Program-made: the position numbers and the translations under genes | The notes under the pieces: model-generated | Databases searched by the model: none | Seen by the model: the letters and a program-made list of their open reading frames with translations, nothing else | Told to the model about the DNA's origin: nothing | Assembly: GCA_015487985.1 (NCBI GenBank) | Contig: WFOP01000183.1 | Location: 1 to 10,193 of the forward strand | Direction of reading: 5' to 3' | DNA length: 10,193 nt | From: Hyphomicrobiales bacterium | GTDB taxonomy: Bacteria > Pseudomonadota > Alphaproteobacteria > Rhizobiales > Devosiaceae | Shown here: positions 1-7,840 of the stretch, in pieces | Layout: each line of letters starts with the position of its first letter | Numbering within the stretch: the first letter of the stretch is position 1

Positions 1-2726
1 ATGCGGAAGGGCAAAGGCGTTATGTGGAAAGCCTTTCGGCCTATGCGCGTCAATTCCTTGAGATGATGCAAAAACCCGATGTGGAACAGATTGAAGGATT
101 AAGCCCGGCCATTTCCATCGAGCAAAAAACCACCTCACGCAACCCCCGCTCCACCGTTGGCACGGTCACCGAAATATATGATTACCTGCGCCTGCTGTTT
201 GCGCGCGTGGGGGTGCCCTATTCCCCACAAACCGGCCTGCCCATCACCAGCCAAATCGTATCGCAGATGGTGGACAAGGTGATGGCGCTTGAGGCGGGCA
301 CGCGACTTTATCTGCTGGCCCCCATCGTGCGCGGACGCAAGGGAGAATATCGCAAAGAGCTGAGCGAGTTGATGAAAAGAGGCTTTCAGCGGGTCAAGAT
401 CGACGGGCAGTTTTGTGAAATTGAAGATGCGCCGGAACTGGACAAAAAATTAAAGCATGACATTTGTGTCGTTGTTGACCGCTTGGTTGTCGGCCCCGAT
501 ATTGCCAGCCGTCTGGCGGACAGTTTTGAGACTGCACTTGAACTGGCCGAGGGAATCGCCATTGCAGAATTTGCCGATGAGAGGGATGCGGATGGAAACG
601 GCAAGGAAATTATCTTTTCACAGAAATTTGCCTGCCCGGTTTCCGGCTTTACCATCGCTGAAATTGAACCGCGTCTTTTTTCGTTCAACAATCCCTTTGG
701 TGCCTGCCCCACCTGTGATGGCTTGGGGTTTGAACTGAAAATTGATGCCAATCTTGTGGTAACTGACCCCACTCTTGCGCTCAGCGCCGGGGCGATTGTG
801 CCATGGTCACGCACGTCTGCCCCCTATTATCAACAAACCCTGAAAGCGCTGTGCAAACATTACGGGGGCAGTCTGGACCTGCCATTTGAGGAACTTTCCG
901 GTGAATTGCAAAAGGCTATCCTGTTTGGAACCGGCAGGACCAAAATCGACTTCGTTTATGATGACGGATTGCGCTCCTATAAAACCTCAAAAGCCTTTGA
1001 AGGCGTTGTAGGCAACCTCACCCGGCGTTTTCGCGAAACCGAATCCAGTGGCATGCGTGAAGAAATCAGTCGTTATATGAGCAAGGCGGCCTGTGAAGCC
1101 TGCGCGGGACAGCGGCTGAAGGGCGAGGCGCTCGCGGTAAAAATCGACGGCCTGCATATTTCCCAGGTTGCGGACAAATCCATCAAGGATTGTGCTCTCT
1201 GGTTTAAGGCATTGCCGGGCAAGCTGGACGAACAACAGCGCGCAATCGGCAAGAGCATTCTCAAGGAAATCAGCGACCGCCTGACTTTCCTTAATGATGT
1301 GGGGCTTGATTATCTCACGCTGTCGCGGGGGTCCGGCTCCCTTTCAGGAGGGGAAAGCCAGCGTATCCGGCTGGCCTCGCAAATCGGATCTGGTTTGACC
1401 GGGGTGCTTTATGTGCTGGATGAGCCTTCAATTGGCCTGCATCAGCGAGACAATGCACGCCTGCTTGAAACACTGAGGCGGTTGCGCGATCTGGGCAATA
1501 CGGTAATTGTGGTGGAGCATGACGAAGATGCGATAATGAGCGCGGACCATGTGGTGGATATTGGCCCGGGTGCCGGTATTGATGGAGGGCGGATTGTCGC
1601 GGAGGGGCTTCCTGAAAATATTATTGCCTGCAAGGAAAGCCTGACGGGGAAATACCTGTCCGGGGAATTGGCCATTCCTGTGCCCGCAGAGCGCCGCGTG
1701 GCCTCAAAAACCCGCAAGCTCAGCCTTAAGGGCGCCACGGGCAACAATCTGAAAAATATTGATGTGGACATTCCTCTGGGACAATTCATTGCCATAACGG
1801 GCGTTTCGGGCGGGGGCAAATCCACTCTGATGATTGATACCATCTATGCCGCAATTGCCCGGCGACTAAATGGCGCGCGCCTGACCCCTGCCCCCCATGA
1901 AGACCTGAGTGGTCTTGAATTTCTGGACAAGGTGATTGACATCGACCAAAGCCCGATCGGGCGCACACCGCGCTCAAACCCGGCAACCTATACCGGGGCA
2001 TTCACACCAATTCGCGAATGGTTTGCCGGGCTGCCCGAATCCAAAACACGCGGCTATGGGCCGGGGCGCTTTTCCTTCAACGTCAAGGGGGGGCGGTGCG
2101 AAGCGTGCAAGGGGGACGGCCTGATTAAAATCGAAATGCACTTTTTGCCCGATGTTTATGTCACCTGCGAAACCTGTGCGGGGAAACGCTATAATCGTGA
2201 AACGCTTGAAGTTCAGTTCAAGGGTAAATCAATTTCTGACATTCTGGAATTAACAGTGGATGAGGGCGTAAAGTTTTTTTCTGCCGTTCCTTCTATTCGC
2301 GACAAAATGCTGACATTGCAAAAAGTGGGGCTGGGCTATGTCAAAGTGGGGCAACCGGCCACCACTCTTTCGGGCGGCGAGGCGCAACGGGTAAAGCTGA
2401 GCAAGGAGCTTTCAAAACGGGCCACCGGCCGGACGCTTTATATGCTGGATGAACCAACCACAGGGTTGCACTTTCACGATGTAGCCAAATTACTGGATGT
2501 TCTGCATGAACTGGTGGCCACGGGAAATACCGTGGTGGTGATCGAACATAATCTGGAAGTTATTAAAACCGCAGACTGGGTGATTGATCTTGGCCCCGAA
2601 GGGGGCGATGGGGGCGGCGAAATTGTGGGGGTTGGCACCCCTGAGGATATTGCGGCAAATCCGCGTTCCCACACCGGCTCTTTCCTGAAAGAGGTGCTGG
2701 GGCGTCCGGGATATCCGAAACCATAA
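1..2726 (+). CDS. uvrA: UvrA, excinuclease ABC subunit A (5' end missing)
   Basis: UvrA is the damage-sensing ATPase of nucleotide excision repair; it dimerises, scans DNA and loads UvrB. The frame is open to the left edge: codons from position 3 read AEGQRRY and run on into [12 protein letters not shown], so the GTG at 24 is an internal valine, not a start. By comparison with E. coli UvrA (940 residues) about 50 N-terminal residues are missing, including the first Walker A. Numbering from the codon at 24: zinc-module residues near 204-231 (CPVS...CPTC) and 357-360 (CEAC); ABC signature LSGGESQR at 440 with Walker [11 protein letters not shown] at 464; second Walker [10 protein letters not shown] at 593; CEAC...CETC zinc module at 692-718; second signature LSGGEAQR at 782; Walker [11 protein letters not shown] at 807. 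The second cysteine of the first CxxC is serine. The upstream promoter, where SOS control would act, is outside the window. Identification is certain. Confidence 0.98.
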   Translation, partial: AEGQRRYVESLSAYARQFLEMMQKPDVEQIEGLSPAISIEQKTTSRNPRSTVGTVTEIYDYLRLLFARVGVPYSPQTGLPITSQIVSQMVDKVMALEAGTRLYLLAPIVRGRKGEYRKELSELMKRGFQRVKIDGQFCEIEDAPELDKKLKHDICVVVDRLVVGPDIASRLADSFETALELAEGIAIAEFADERDADGNGKEIIFSQKFACPVSGFTIAEIEPRLFSFNNPFGACPTCDGLGFELKIDANLVVTDPTLALSAGAIVPWSRTSAPYYQQTLKALCKHYGGSLDLPFEELSGELQKAILFGTGRTKIDFVYDDGLRSYKTSKAFEGVVGNLTRRFRETESSGMREEISRYMSKAACEACAGQRLKGEALAVKIDGLHISQVADKSIKDCALWFKALPGKLDEQQRAIGKSILKEISDRLTFLNDVGLDYLTLSRGSGSLSGGESQRIRLASQIGSGLTGVLYVLDEPSIGLHQRDNARLLETLRRLRDLGNTVIVVEHDEDAIMSADHVVDIGPGAGIDGGRIVAEGLPENIIACKESLTGKYLSGELAIPVPAERRVASKTRKLSLKGATGNNLKNIDVDIPLGQFIAITGVSGGGKSTLMIDTIYAAIARRLNGARLTPAPHEDLSGLEFLDKVIDIDQSPIGRTPRSNPATYTGAFTPIREWFAGLPESKTRGYGPGRFSFNVKGGRCEACKGDGLIKIEMHFLPDVYVTCETCAGKRYNRETLEVQFKGKSISDILELTVDEGVKFFSAVPSIRDKMLTLQKVGLGYVKVGQPATTLSGGEAQRVKLSKELSKRATGRTLYMLDEPTTGLHFHDVAKLLDVLHELVATGNTVVVIEHNLEVIKTADWVIDLGPEGGDGGGEIVGVGTPEDIAANPRSHTGSFLKEVLGRPGYPKP

Positions 2727-2762
2727 TTCACCCATCAAATGATGGACAAATTATGACTTTTC

Positions 2763-2797
2763 TGTTGCGTTTTTTGCATGGCAGTGTTGCGTTTTTT
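2763..2797. repeat. 13-bp exact direct repeat, 22-bp period
   Basis: TGTTGCGTTTTTT occurs at 2763-2775 and again at 2785-2797, so the copies start 22 bp apart, about two helical turns. They lie between the uvrA stop and the first small ORF, 70-104 bp ahead of its start. The spacing would suit a protein that binds twice on one face of the helix, but that is inference. The T-runs alone do not make a terminator because no good hairpin sits directly before either of them. Confidence 0.5.
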
Positions 2798-2822
2798 CCT
2801 CTGGTGGAAGGCGGTGCTTATA

Positions 2823-2832
2823 CCCATATGGG
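2823..2832. promoter_or_regulatory. Perfect palindrome CCCATATGGG, possible operator
   Basis: A 10-bp perfect inverted repeat lies 34 bp before the ATG at 2867 and 26 bp after the second copy of the direct repeat. This is where an operator or a promoter element of the small ORF could sit. The CCCATAT half resembles a heat-shock sigma (RpoH) -10 element, but I see no convincing CTTGAAA-like -35 upstream. A palindrome this short can occur by chance, so the assignment is weak. Confidence 0.2.
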
Positions 2833-2854
2833 GGATGTAAACACTGGCACAAAA

Positions 2855-2860
2855 AAGGAG
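2855..2860 (+). promoter_or_regulatory. Shine-Dalgarno AAGGAG for the first small ORF
   Basis: AAGGAG touches the ATG at 2861 directly but is 6 nt from the ATG at 2867. The spacing therefore favours 2867 as the real start. It also argues that an ATG at 2753, in the same frame and without a comparable site, is not used. Confidence 0.6.
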
Positions 2861-2866
2861 ATGACG

Positions 2867-3016
2867 ATGTTTATCCACGCAATTCACCAAATTGGACGGA
2901 CGCTGAACATTGCCCAGATTCTCAGCGAAATGAGCGTTGCTACAGACAGGGATGCCGACAAAATCGGCCTGTATCACACGGAGTTCGCTCTGCCATTGAA
3001 CGAACAGACACATTGA
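2867..3016 (+). CDS. 49-aa small protein, possible diverged DUF1127 relative
   Basis: The ORF encodes 49 residues and has a good AAGGAG six bases before its ATG, the main reason to think it is translated. I do not recognise it firmly. The middle reads MSVATDRDADKIGL, which recalls the core of DUF1127 proteins (a short basic helix, then an L-S-x-L-D/N-x-x-L-x-D-I/L-G-I/L stretch). The next small gene is a clear DUF1127 protein of the same length, but this ORF lacks the usual tryptophan and arginine-rich N-terminal helix. It could be a decayed or specialised duplicate, or an unrelated short peptide. No signal peptide or membrane segment is visible. A 110-codon ORF on the opposite strand (2735-3067) overlaps it; I judged that to be a shadow. 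Confidence 0.5.
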   Translation: MFIHAIHQIGRTLNIAQILSEMSVATDRDADKIGLYHTEFALPLNEQTH

Positions 3017-3131
3017 TAAGCCCTGCATTTTCTGCATGGCCGAATTGAAGAAAAACCCCCTGCTCAATCAGCCCGTCGGGGACTAGATAGTAGCATATCA
3101 AATTGAAAAAATGAAACAAGGAAATCTCAAA

Positions 3132-3281
3132 ATGAACATCGCAAACACATTCCGCAAATGGTCCGCTTACAACCGCACAGTTCGTGAACTGTCGGCTCTG
3201 GACAATCATATGCTCAACGATCTTGGTATCAACCGGGGTGACATCCAGCGGCTTGCACAAGAACATGCAAACCAGATCTAA
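3132..3281 (+). CDS. DUF1127 small protein (YjiS-like)
   Basis: The ORF encodes 49 residues with a typical DUF1127 layout: a short basic N-terminal helix (FRKWSAYNRTVREL), then the core LSALDNHMLNDLGINRGDI at about 20-38, then a short polar tail. AAGGA at 3118-3122 lies 9 nt before the ATG. Alphaproteobacteria commonly carry several such genes. Characterised members are small regulatory or RNA-associated proteins, with links to phosphate, carbon and stress responses and to sRNA turnover; the role of this one cannot be read from sequence. It follows the other small ORF by 115 bp and is followed by a strong terminator at 3329. That makes it the last gene of its transcript, separate from trmFO. 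Confidence 0.88.
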   Translation: MNIANTFRKWSAYNRTVRELSALDNHMLNDLGINRGDIQRLAQEHANQI

Positions 3282-3328
3282 GCGGATTTGACACCTCGTT
3301 CAACTCCTCCAGAGTTCTGCTATATTCG

Positions 3329-3360
3329 AACACCCGTCCATTGATTTGGGCGGGTGTTTT
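3329..3360 (+). terminator. Strong intrinsic terminator after the DUF1127 gene
   Basis: AACACCCGTCC (3329-3339) pairs with GGGCGGGTGTT (3348-3358) to give an 11-bp stem with one G-U pair and an 8-nt loop. The stem is followed by TT and the pyrimidine-rich run GCTTTCTTTTCTT. It lies 48 bp after the DUF1127 stop and 48 bp before the trmFO ATG. It should end the small-gene transcript and leave trmFO to its own promoter, which would have to fit within about 45 bp, or to partial readthrough. Confidence 0.85.
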
Positions 3361-3407
3361 GCTTTCTTTTCTTGCCTGCATACCCAAGTACCTGATAAGG
3401 GGCGCGA

Positions 3408-4802
3408 ATGAAAAACTCATCAGAAATTATTCACATTATCGGGGGCGGACTGGCGGGCACGGAGGCGGCGTGGCAGGCGGCCAACAGAAATGTTAAAGTC
3501 ATGCTCTATGAGATGCGTCCCACAAAAATGACCCCGGCACACCTGACCGAAGGGCTGGGGGAACTGGTTTGTTCCAATTCCCTGCGCTCAGACGATCACG
3601 AATATAATGCGGTGGGGCTGCTGCATGAAGAAATGCGCCGGTGCAACTCGCTCATAATGACGGCAGCGGACAAAAATATGCTTCCTGCCGGGGGCGCTTT
3701 GGCCGTGGACCGACAAGGATTTTCCGCCTTTATCAGCGAGACACTTCAAGCCCATGAAAATGTGACCATCATCCGCGAAGAAGTTGCCGGCCTGCCGCCG
3801 GCAGAATGGGAAAATGTAATTGTTGCATCCGGTCCCCTCACCTCTGAACCACTGGCCAGAGCAATTCAGGAAATATCAGGCGAAGACTCTTTGGCCTTTT
3901 TTGATGCAATTGCACCAATTATTCACGACGAAAGCATCGACCGCTCCATCGTCTGGGCACAATCGCGTTATGACAAAATAGGGCCTTCGGGGACCGGCGC
4001 CGACTATCTGAACTGCCCACTTAATGAAGAGCAATATCACACATTTATTGATGCGCTGCTGTCTTCGGAAAGTCACAAGTTTCATGAATGGGAAAATGTC
4101 CCCTATTTTGACGGTTGCCTGCCCATTGAAGAAATGGCTGCGCGCGGGCGCGAAACCTTGCGGTTTGGCCCCATGAAGCCAGTGGGACTGACCAACCCCC
4201 ATGACCCCGATAACAGGCCCTATGCCGTGGTTCAACTGCGCCAGGATAACAGTCTTGGAACCCTGTGGAATATGGTTGGATTCCAAACAAAGCTGAAATA
4301 TCGCAATCAGGCGGAAATTTTTCGCCTGATTCCCGGCTTGAACAATGCGGAATTTGCCCGGCTTGGGGGGCTGCATCACAATACATTTCTTAATTCACCC
4401 AAGGTCTTGAGCGCTGACCTGCGGCTGAAAAAACAACCGCGCCTGCGCTTTGCCGGACAAATGACCGGCGTTGAGGGATATGTGGAGAGCGCTGCCATCG
4501 GCCTTTTGGCCGGAAGAATGGCCGCAGCGGATGCCCTTTCGGAGCAATTTGAACTGCCCCCCGCAACAACCGCCCACGGCGCCTTGCTGGCCCATATCAC
4601 CGGTGGCCACCTGGGGGATGACAGCGCCAAATTGCGCAGTTTTCAGCCGATGAACATCAACTTTGGTCTATTACCTGATATTGAGGTCAAAAAACCCGAA
4701 GGGGTTAAGCGCTGGCGCAAGGCCGACCGCAAGAAGGTAAAAAAGAAGGCGGTGTCAGATCGGGCATTGTCCGCAATAGATATCTGGAACAAGGGGCAAT
4801 AG
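3408..4802 (+). CDS. trmFO: TrmFO, folate- and FAD-dependent tRNA m5U54 methyltransferase
   Basis: TrmFO makes 5-methyluridine at position 54 in the T-loop of tRNA, taking the carbon from methylenetetrahydrofolate and reducing it through FAD; E. coli instead uses SAM-dependent TrmA. The protein has 464 residues, slightly longer than the usual 435-450. The N-terminal FAD-binding Rossmann motif [12 protein letters not shown] is at 10-21, followed by YEMRP at 34-38. [10 protein letters not shown] carries Cys55, matching the catalytic Cys53 of the B. subtilis enzyme, and [10 protein letters not shown] carries Cys237, matching its Cys226. [19 protein letters not shown] near 350-370 is the conserved C-terminal FAD-contact region. 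The tail is unusually lysine-rich (KKVKKKAV), which might help tRNA binding (inference). AAGGGG at 3397-3402 lies 5 nt before the ATG. The TAG stop is 2 bp from the stop of the convergent DUF4153 gene. Confidence 0.97.
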   Translation: MKNSSEIIHIIGGGLAGTEAAWQAANRNVKVMLYEMRPTKMTPAHLTEGLGELVCSNSLRSDDHEYNAVGLLHEEMRRCNSLIMTAADKNMLPAGGALAVDRQGFSAFISETLQAHENVTIIREEVAGLPPAEWENVIVASGPLTSEPLARAIQEISGEDSLAFFDAIAPIIHDESIDRSIVWAQSRYDKIGPSGTGADYLNCPLNEEQYHTFIDALLSSESHKFHEWENVPYFDGCLPIEEMAARGRETLRFGPMKPVGLTNPHDPDNRPYAVVQLRQDNSLGTLWNMVGFQTKLKYRNQAEIFRLIPGLNNAEFARLGGLHHNTFLNSPKVLSADLRLKKQPRLRFAGQMTGVEGYVESAAIGLLAGRMAAADALSEQFELPPATTAHGALLAHITGGHLGDDSAKLRSFQPMNINFGLLPDIEVKKPEGVKRWRKADRKKVKKKAVSDRALSAIDIWNKGQ

Positions 4803-4804
4803 GT

Positions 4805-6565
4805 TTATTCCTCAGTCGGGCGTTGGTCGCCATAAAGAACGCCACTAATATGTTGAACCTGCAAGGGAGCTTGTGACGTTTCAGGGAATAACCGGATACT
4901 TGATATCACCAAACGGTAATTTGTACCTGCAAATTCAAATTCCAAAACCGGTTGAGAAATTCTATCGCCAGACTGCCGGTCCAACCATGTCTGCAATTGA
5001 ACAAGTTTTTCACCCTGACCAGGTTTGGAGACCTTAAAGCCATTGGGTTCTGTTTTGAAATCCAGCAAGCCAACGGAAACCGCATAATTGGCGCGCAGGG
5101 ACAACGGGCCTAAAACAAACGGCGTCCGGGAGGCGTCAAAAATATAGCCGTTGGGCGTTCTCATATCTAAAAGTGCCGCGGCCGGGTTTTGTGAATCCGA
5201 GGGGTCCAGACCCAACTCCTGCAAGACAGAAAAACTGTTCATATTATCCAAATCGAGCGTGATGCCGTGCCGGGACAGGACCTGTGCAAGCTTCTCCCTG
5301 TCTCCTGCGCTGGAAAACAAAAATTGGAACGCACCTCGAGCAATCGCTGCTGTCTCATCCGTCCATTCATAGGGTCCGCCCGTAGTTTGGGTTGCCGGGG
5401 TCGCATTATATATGGCGGTATCGAGCCGCATGGCCTGATGAATTTGCGGCAGATTAACAAGGTTCCACGGCCCCACACTCCAGATCAAAAACATGGCAAG
5501 GGCCAGACCCGGTATCAGGCGGATATCGGCAAACTTCTTGCTTAGAAACGCCAAAGACAGGGTGGTGGCCCACAAGCCGCCGGCAATCAGGCCAATGCGG
5601 TCCGGGGTCAGGCCATAGGCATCAATCCGCACGAACACCGCCAGCCAATAAAGTGCAATCGGCACAAGGGTGAGCCAGAACCAGAACCTGCGAAAATACT
5701 TCACAAGGGGTCGTTTATGCATGAATTTGGGATGTAAAACCAGCCAGTTTGCCGCGCCAATTATTGTAAAACCAAGCACCATCCAGCTCAGCATGCCCTC
5801 AGGCAGTGCCCGGGAAATCAGAATTTGGAGCGCATAGGCAAGCAGAATAAGGGCATAAATCAGCAAAAATGGCGTCAACACAAATTGGCCCAGAAACCCG
5901 ATTGCCCGGGAGAGAAAATCAGGCTCGGAAATTTCCTTTTCTGAATATTCGCTCACACGGGGAATGGTGGACAACCAGTAGACCGGGGTTAAAAACATGC
6001 CGGTGAACGGCAGCAGATACTCATAAAACAAAGAACTGGCGCGGATGCCAAACAGGACGCTCATGGCACGCTCCGTTGCCACAAATCCAAGGGCTATCAG
6101 CACGAAGCCAAAGCCGGCCACGATGGCCGTGATGATAGCCCGATGGTTCATCCACCAGAACCTGTTCTGAATTTCTTCTCTTTGTTCCCCCTGCCCCACT
6201 TTGGTAAAAGGGGAAAGGGACAGCCAAAGCAGGCTGATTGGCGCCAGCATGGGCGCAACTATAAGCGCGAAACTTTCCACCTGTATCAAGCCGATTGCAA
6301 GGGCTGGAAGACCATAGGCAACCAACCAGTAAGTCAGACCCGACTTTGCATGACTTTCCCCATAAAGCACCCCGGCCACTGCAAAAACCGCGGCGATGGA
6401 CAATCCGGCAACTAGGCGAAACCAAACGTCCGCAAGCTCAATGAACAGGCTGTTTGTCAAAGCAATGGCGAGCAGGGTGCTGGCCAAAGACAGAGCAATG
6501 GCCAAGGCAAACCGCTGGGCGGTGGCAGCAACGTCGGGTGCAAAATCCTTGATCCATTGGTGCAT
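4805..6565 (-). CDS. DUF4153 multi-pass membrane protein, function unknown
   Basis: The protein has 586 residues from the ATG at 6565, the first ATG in the frame. The frame extends upstream to 6619 only through TTG or GTG codons overlapping the previous gene. Roughly ten or eleven hydrophobic segments cover residues 18-365, about at 18-42, 48-68, 78-116, 142-163, 179-200, 222-248, 258-277, 293-312, 325-342 and 349-364. VRIDAYGLTPDR at 312-323 is the motif by which I recognise DUF4153. The remaining ~220 residues have no membrane segment and look like a globular domain. No catalytic motif is apparent. It starts 19 bp after the squalene/phytoene-synthase-like gene with only a weak GGAAAG-type ribosome site, so it is likely the last gene of the secDF operon. 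It ends tail to tail with trmFO, with no terminator visible. The family name is likely; any function is open. Confidence 0.8.
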   Translation of the reverse strand: MHQWIKDFAPDVAATAQRFALAIALSLASTLLAIALTNSLFIELADVWFRLVAGLSIAAVFAVAGVLYGESHAKSGLTYWLVAYGLPALAIGLIQVESFALIVAPMLAPISLLWLSLSPFTKVGQGEQREEIQNRFWWMNHRAIITAIVAGFGFVLIALGFVATERAMSVLFGIRASSLFYEYLLPFTGMFLTPVYWLSTIPRVSEYSEKEISEPDFLSRAIGFLGQFVLTPFLLIYALILLAYALQILISRALPEGMLSWMVLGFTIIGAANWLVLHPKFMHKRPLVKYFRRFWFWLTLVPIALYWLAVFVRIDAYGLTPDRIGLIAGGLWATTLSLAFLSKKFADIRLIPGLALAMFLIWSVGPWNLVNLPQIHQAMRLDTAIYNATPATQTTGGPYEWTDETAAIARGAFQFLFSSAGDREKLAQVLSRHGITLDLDNMNSFSVLQELGLDPSDSQNPAAALLDMRTPNGYIFDASRTPFVLGPLSLRANYAVSVGLLDFKTEPNGFKVSKPGQGEKLVQLQTWLDRQSGDRISQPVLEFEFAGTNYRLVISSIRLFPETSQAPLQVQHISGVLYGDQRPTEE

Positions 6566-6584
6566 GGTGTTGATGGCTTTCCGC

Positions 6585-7424
6585 TTAGTTCCTGACACTC
6601 CACCAAAACACTTTGGCAATTTTTTTCCAGTTTGCCAAATCAGGCGGCGTCACAAAGGGCACGGCCTCAAATTTCTCCAAATGTGCAAGCTGGTCCATCA
6701 GGATTGGCATTTGTGCAAAAACCGGGCGCACTCTGGCATCAAGTTTTTCAATTTCTTTGGATGCAATCTTGATGTGTTCGCGTGCAAGAATGTGCAATTG
6801 TTTACATCCGGCAATTATTTGCGGGCTTGGTATGGCATTCAAATAATCAGCTTCGCTTGCCCCGTGTTCGGCAAAAACGGCCCAGGGCAAATATATTTGT
6901 CCCCTTGCGGCGGTAAGCGGCAGACTGCGCAAGTGTCCAATCAGGGCGTGGGCGACGCCCATATGCCCGGCGGCGGCAGCAGCGGCGGCATCATTACCCG
7001 AATTCAAAATCAGTGAGGCCAGTTGATAAAGGATTGAATTGGTTTCACCCGCATACCCTTCAAACGTTGCCATATCCGGCATCGGATCATCGTATAAATC
7101 AAATCGGCGCGCGGCCAATAATCTTCGTATGGGGCCTGTTGGCAGGTCATAACGATCAATAACCCCAAGCAATTTGTGGGCAAGCGGATTTTGCTCTGTT
7201 TGGCCATGGGCACTGTCTGAAAGAAGATCCTGCCAATATTGCAAGCGGATTTCGCCCACTGCCGGCTCGGAAATTCGCTCCCGCGTCTGCGCCACTTCAG
7301 CGGCAAAGGCATAAAGAACACGCACATCGCTCCCCGTTTCCATGTTCAGGACGAGCGATGAATAATAACGATCACGATCAAGGTTCTTCAATAAAAGCGA
7401 TACTTGATCCTCGTGCGTGCTCAT
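6585..7424 (-). CDS. Squalene/phytoene-synthase-family protein, NDUFAF6-like, probably non-catalytic
   Basis: The protein has 279 residues. The fold family shows in LYAFAAEVAQTRERI (37-51), GEIRLQYWQDLL (57-68), ARRFDLYDDPMPD (105-117), FEGYAGETNSILYQLASL (121-138) and ARGQIYLPW (173-181). True squalene and phytoene synthases use two aspartate-rich motifs to bind prenyl diphosphate. Here the first position reads YAFAAEVAQTRE, without the Asp pair, and the second reads LIGHLRSLPLTAARG in place of an LRDxxED-like motif. Enzyme activity is therefore doubtful. Human NDUFAF6, a complex I assembly factor, has this same fold and also lacks the motifs, and the LYAFAAEVAQ and IRLQYW stretches resemble it. 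The ATG shares one base with the upstream Mth938 stop (TGATG) and has no clear ribosome site, which suggests translational coupling. Database names such as phytoene synthase would probably mislead. Family is sure, role inferred. Confidence 0.88.
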   Translation of the reverse strand: MSTHEDQVSLLLKNLDRDRYYSSLVLNMETGSDVRVLYAFAAEVAQTRERISEPAVGEIRLQYWQDLLSDSAHGQTEQNPLAHKLLGVIDRYDLPTGPIRRLLAARRFDLYDDPMPDMATFEGYAGETNSILYQLASLILNSGNDAAAAAAAGHMGVAHALIGHLRSLPLTAARGQIYLPWAVFAEHGASEADYLNAIPSPQIIAGCKQLHILAREHIKIASKEIEKLDARVRPVFAQMPILMDQLAHLEKFEAVPFVTPPDLANWKKIAKVFWWSVRN

Positions 7425-7813
7425 CAGTCGCGCCGCGCACTTTCAACACTGATCAGGGCGGCGGCCACGGCGCGATTTTCACCCAGGAGGATATTGTAGG
7501 TGCTGATGGCGCTACCGGTTGCCACCGCCTCAACGATTATATTCCGGTTTCTTAGGCTTTCACGCAATTGTGGGGACAAGAAGCTGATTTCCTTACCCAG
7601 CCCGATCAATAAAACATCAATATCCTCAGCCTGATCCAAGACGCGGCTAAGGCTGATTTCATTGATTTCCTCCAGATGTTGCACATCCCAGGCATGCATG
7701 CCCGAAGGCAAACACAGCAGAGATCCCCTGTGGGACATTTGCGCAAACCGGAACCCGCCATTGCCATAGGCATCAATTGGGACCTGATAAGGATAATGTC
7801 CGTTTCTCGTCAA
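7424..7813 (-). CDS. Mth938/DUF498-domain protein (NDUFAF3-like)
   Basis: This 129-residue protein is a single Mth938-like domain. Conserved blocks are IDAYGNGGFRFAQMSHRGSL (13-32) followed by LCLPSG (33-38), DVLLIGLGKEISFL (66-79), IIVEAVATGSAISTYNILL (92-110) and RAVAAALI (114-121). The family includes human NDUFAF3, a mitochondrial complex I assembly factor, and AAMDC; no enzyme activity is established. The start is unusual. The frame is open back to the secDF stop, and the only standard start codon before the conserved IDAYG block is TTG at 7813, with GGGAAG about 7 nt upstream. The first ATG would start at residue 26 and remove IDAYG. The gene begins 27 bp after secDF, in the same frame, and its stop overlaps the start of the next gene. 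It is probably cytoplasmic or membrane-peripheral, with no signal peptide or membrane segment. Confidence 0.92.
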   Translation of the reverse strand: MTRNGHYPYQVPIDAYGNGGFRFAQMSHRGSLLCLPSGMHAWDVQHLEEINEISLSRVLDQAEDIDVLLIGLGKEISFLSPQLRESLRNRNIIVEAVATGSAISTYNILLGENRAVAAALISVESARRD

Positions 7814-7840
7814 CTTTTGGCTTCCCGCTATCTGGAAAAA

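Noticed and set aside
2732..2745. CCATCAAATGATGG hairpin as the uvrA terminator
   Set aside because: The stem is only 5-6 bp and no T-run follows directly; the nearest TTTT is more than 10 bp away.
3020..3040. Hairpin around TGCA-TTTTC-TGCA between the two small ORFs as a terminator
   Set aside because: The stem is short with a mismatch and is followed by purine-rich sequence, not a T-run.
2735..3067. 110-codon minus-strand ORF across the small-gene spacer
   Set aside because: It shows no recognisable motif and overlaps the plus-strand ORF that has the better ribosome site. It looks like a chance open frame.
3288..3326. TTGACA at 3288-3293 and TATATT at 3321-3326 as a promoter for trmFO
   Set aside because: The spacer is 27 bp, far from about 17, and the resulting transcript would run straight through the terminator hairpin at 3329-3358. 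No better -35 lies 16-18 bp before TATATT.
4819..4843. GGCGTT/AACGCC inverted repeat at the convergent gene ends as a bidirectional terminator
   Set aside because: The 6-bp stem has a 13-nt loop, no T-run follows on either strand, and it lies inside the DUF4153 coding sequence.
6585..7424. Carotenoid or squalene biosynthesis gene
   Set aside because: Both substrate-binding aspartate motifs are missing and no other isoprenoid gene is nearby.
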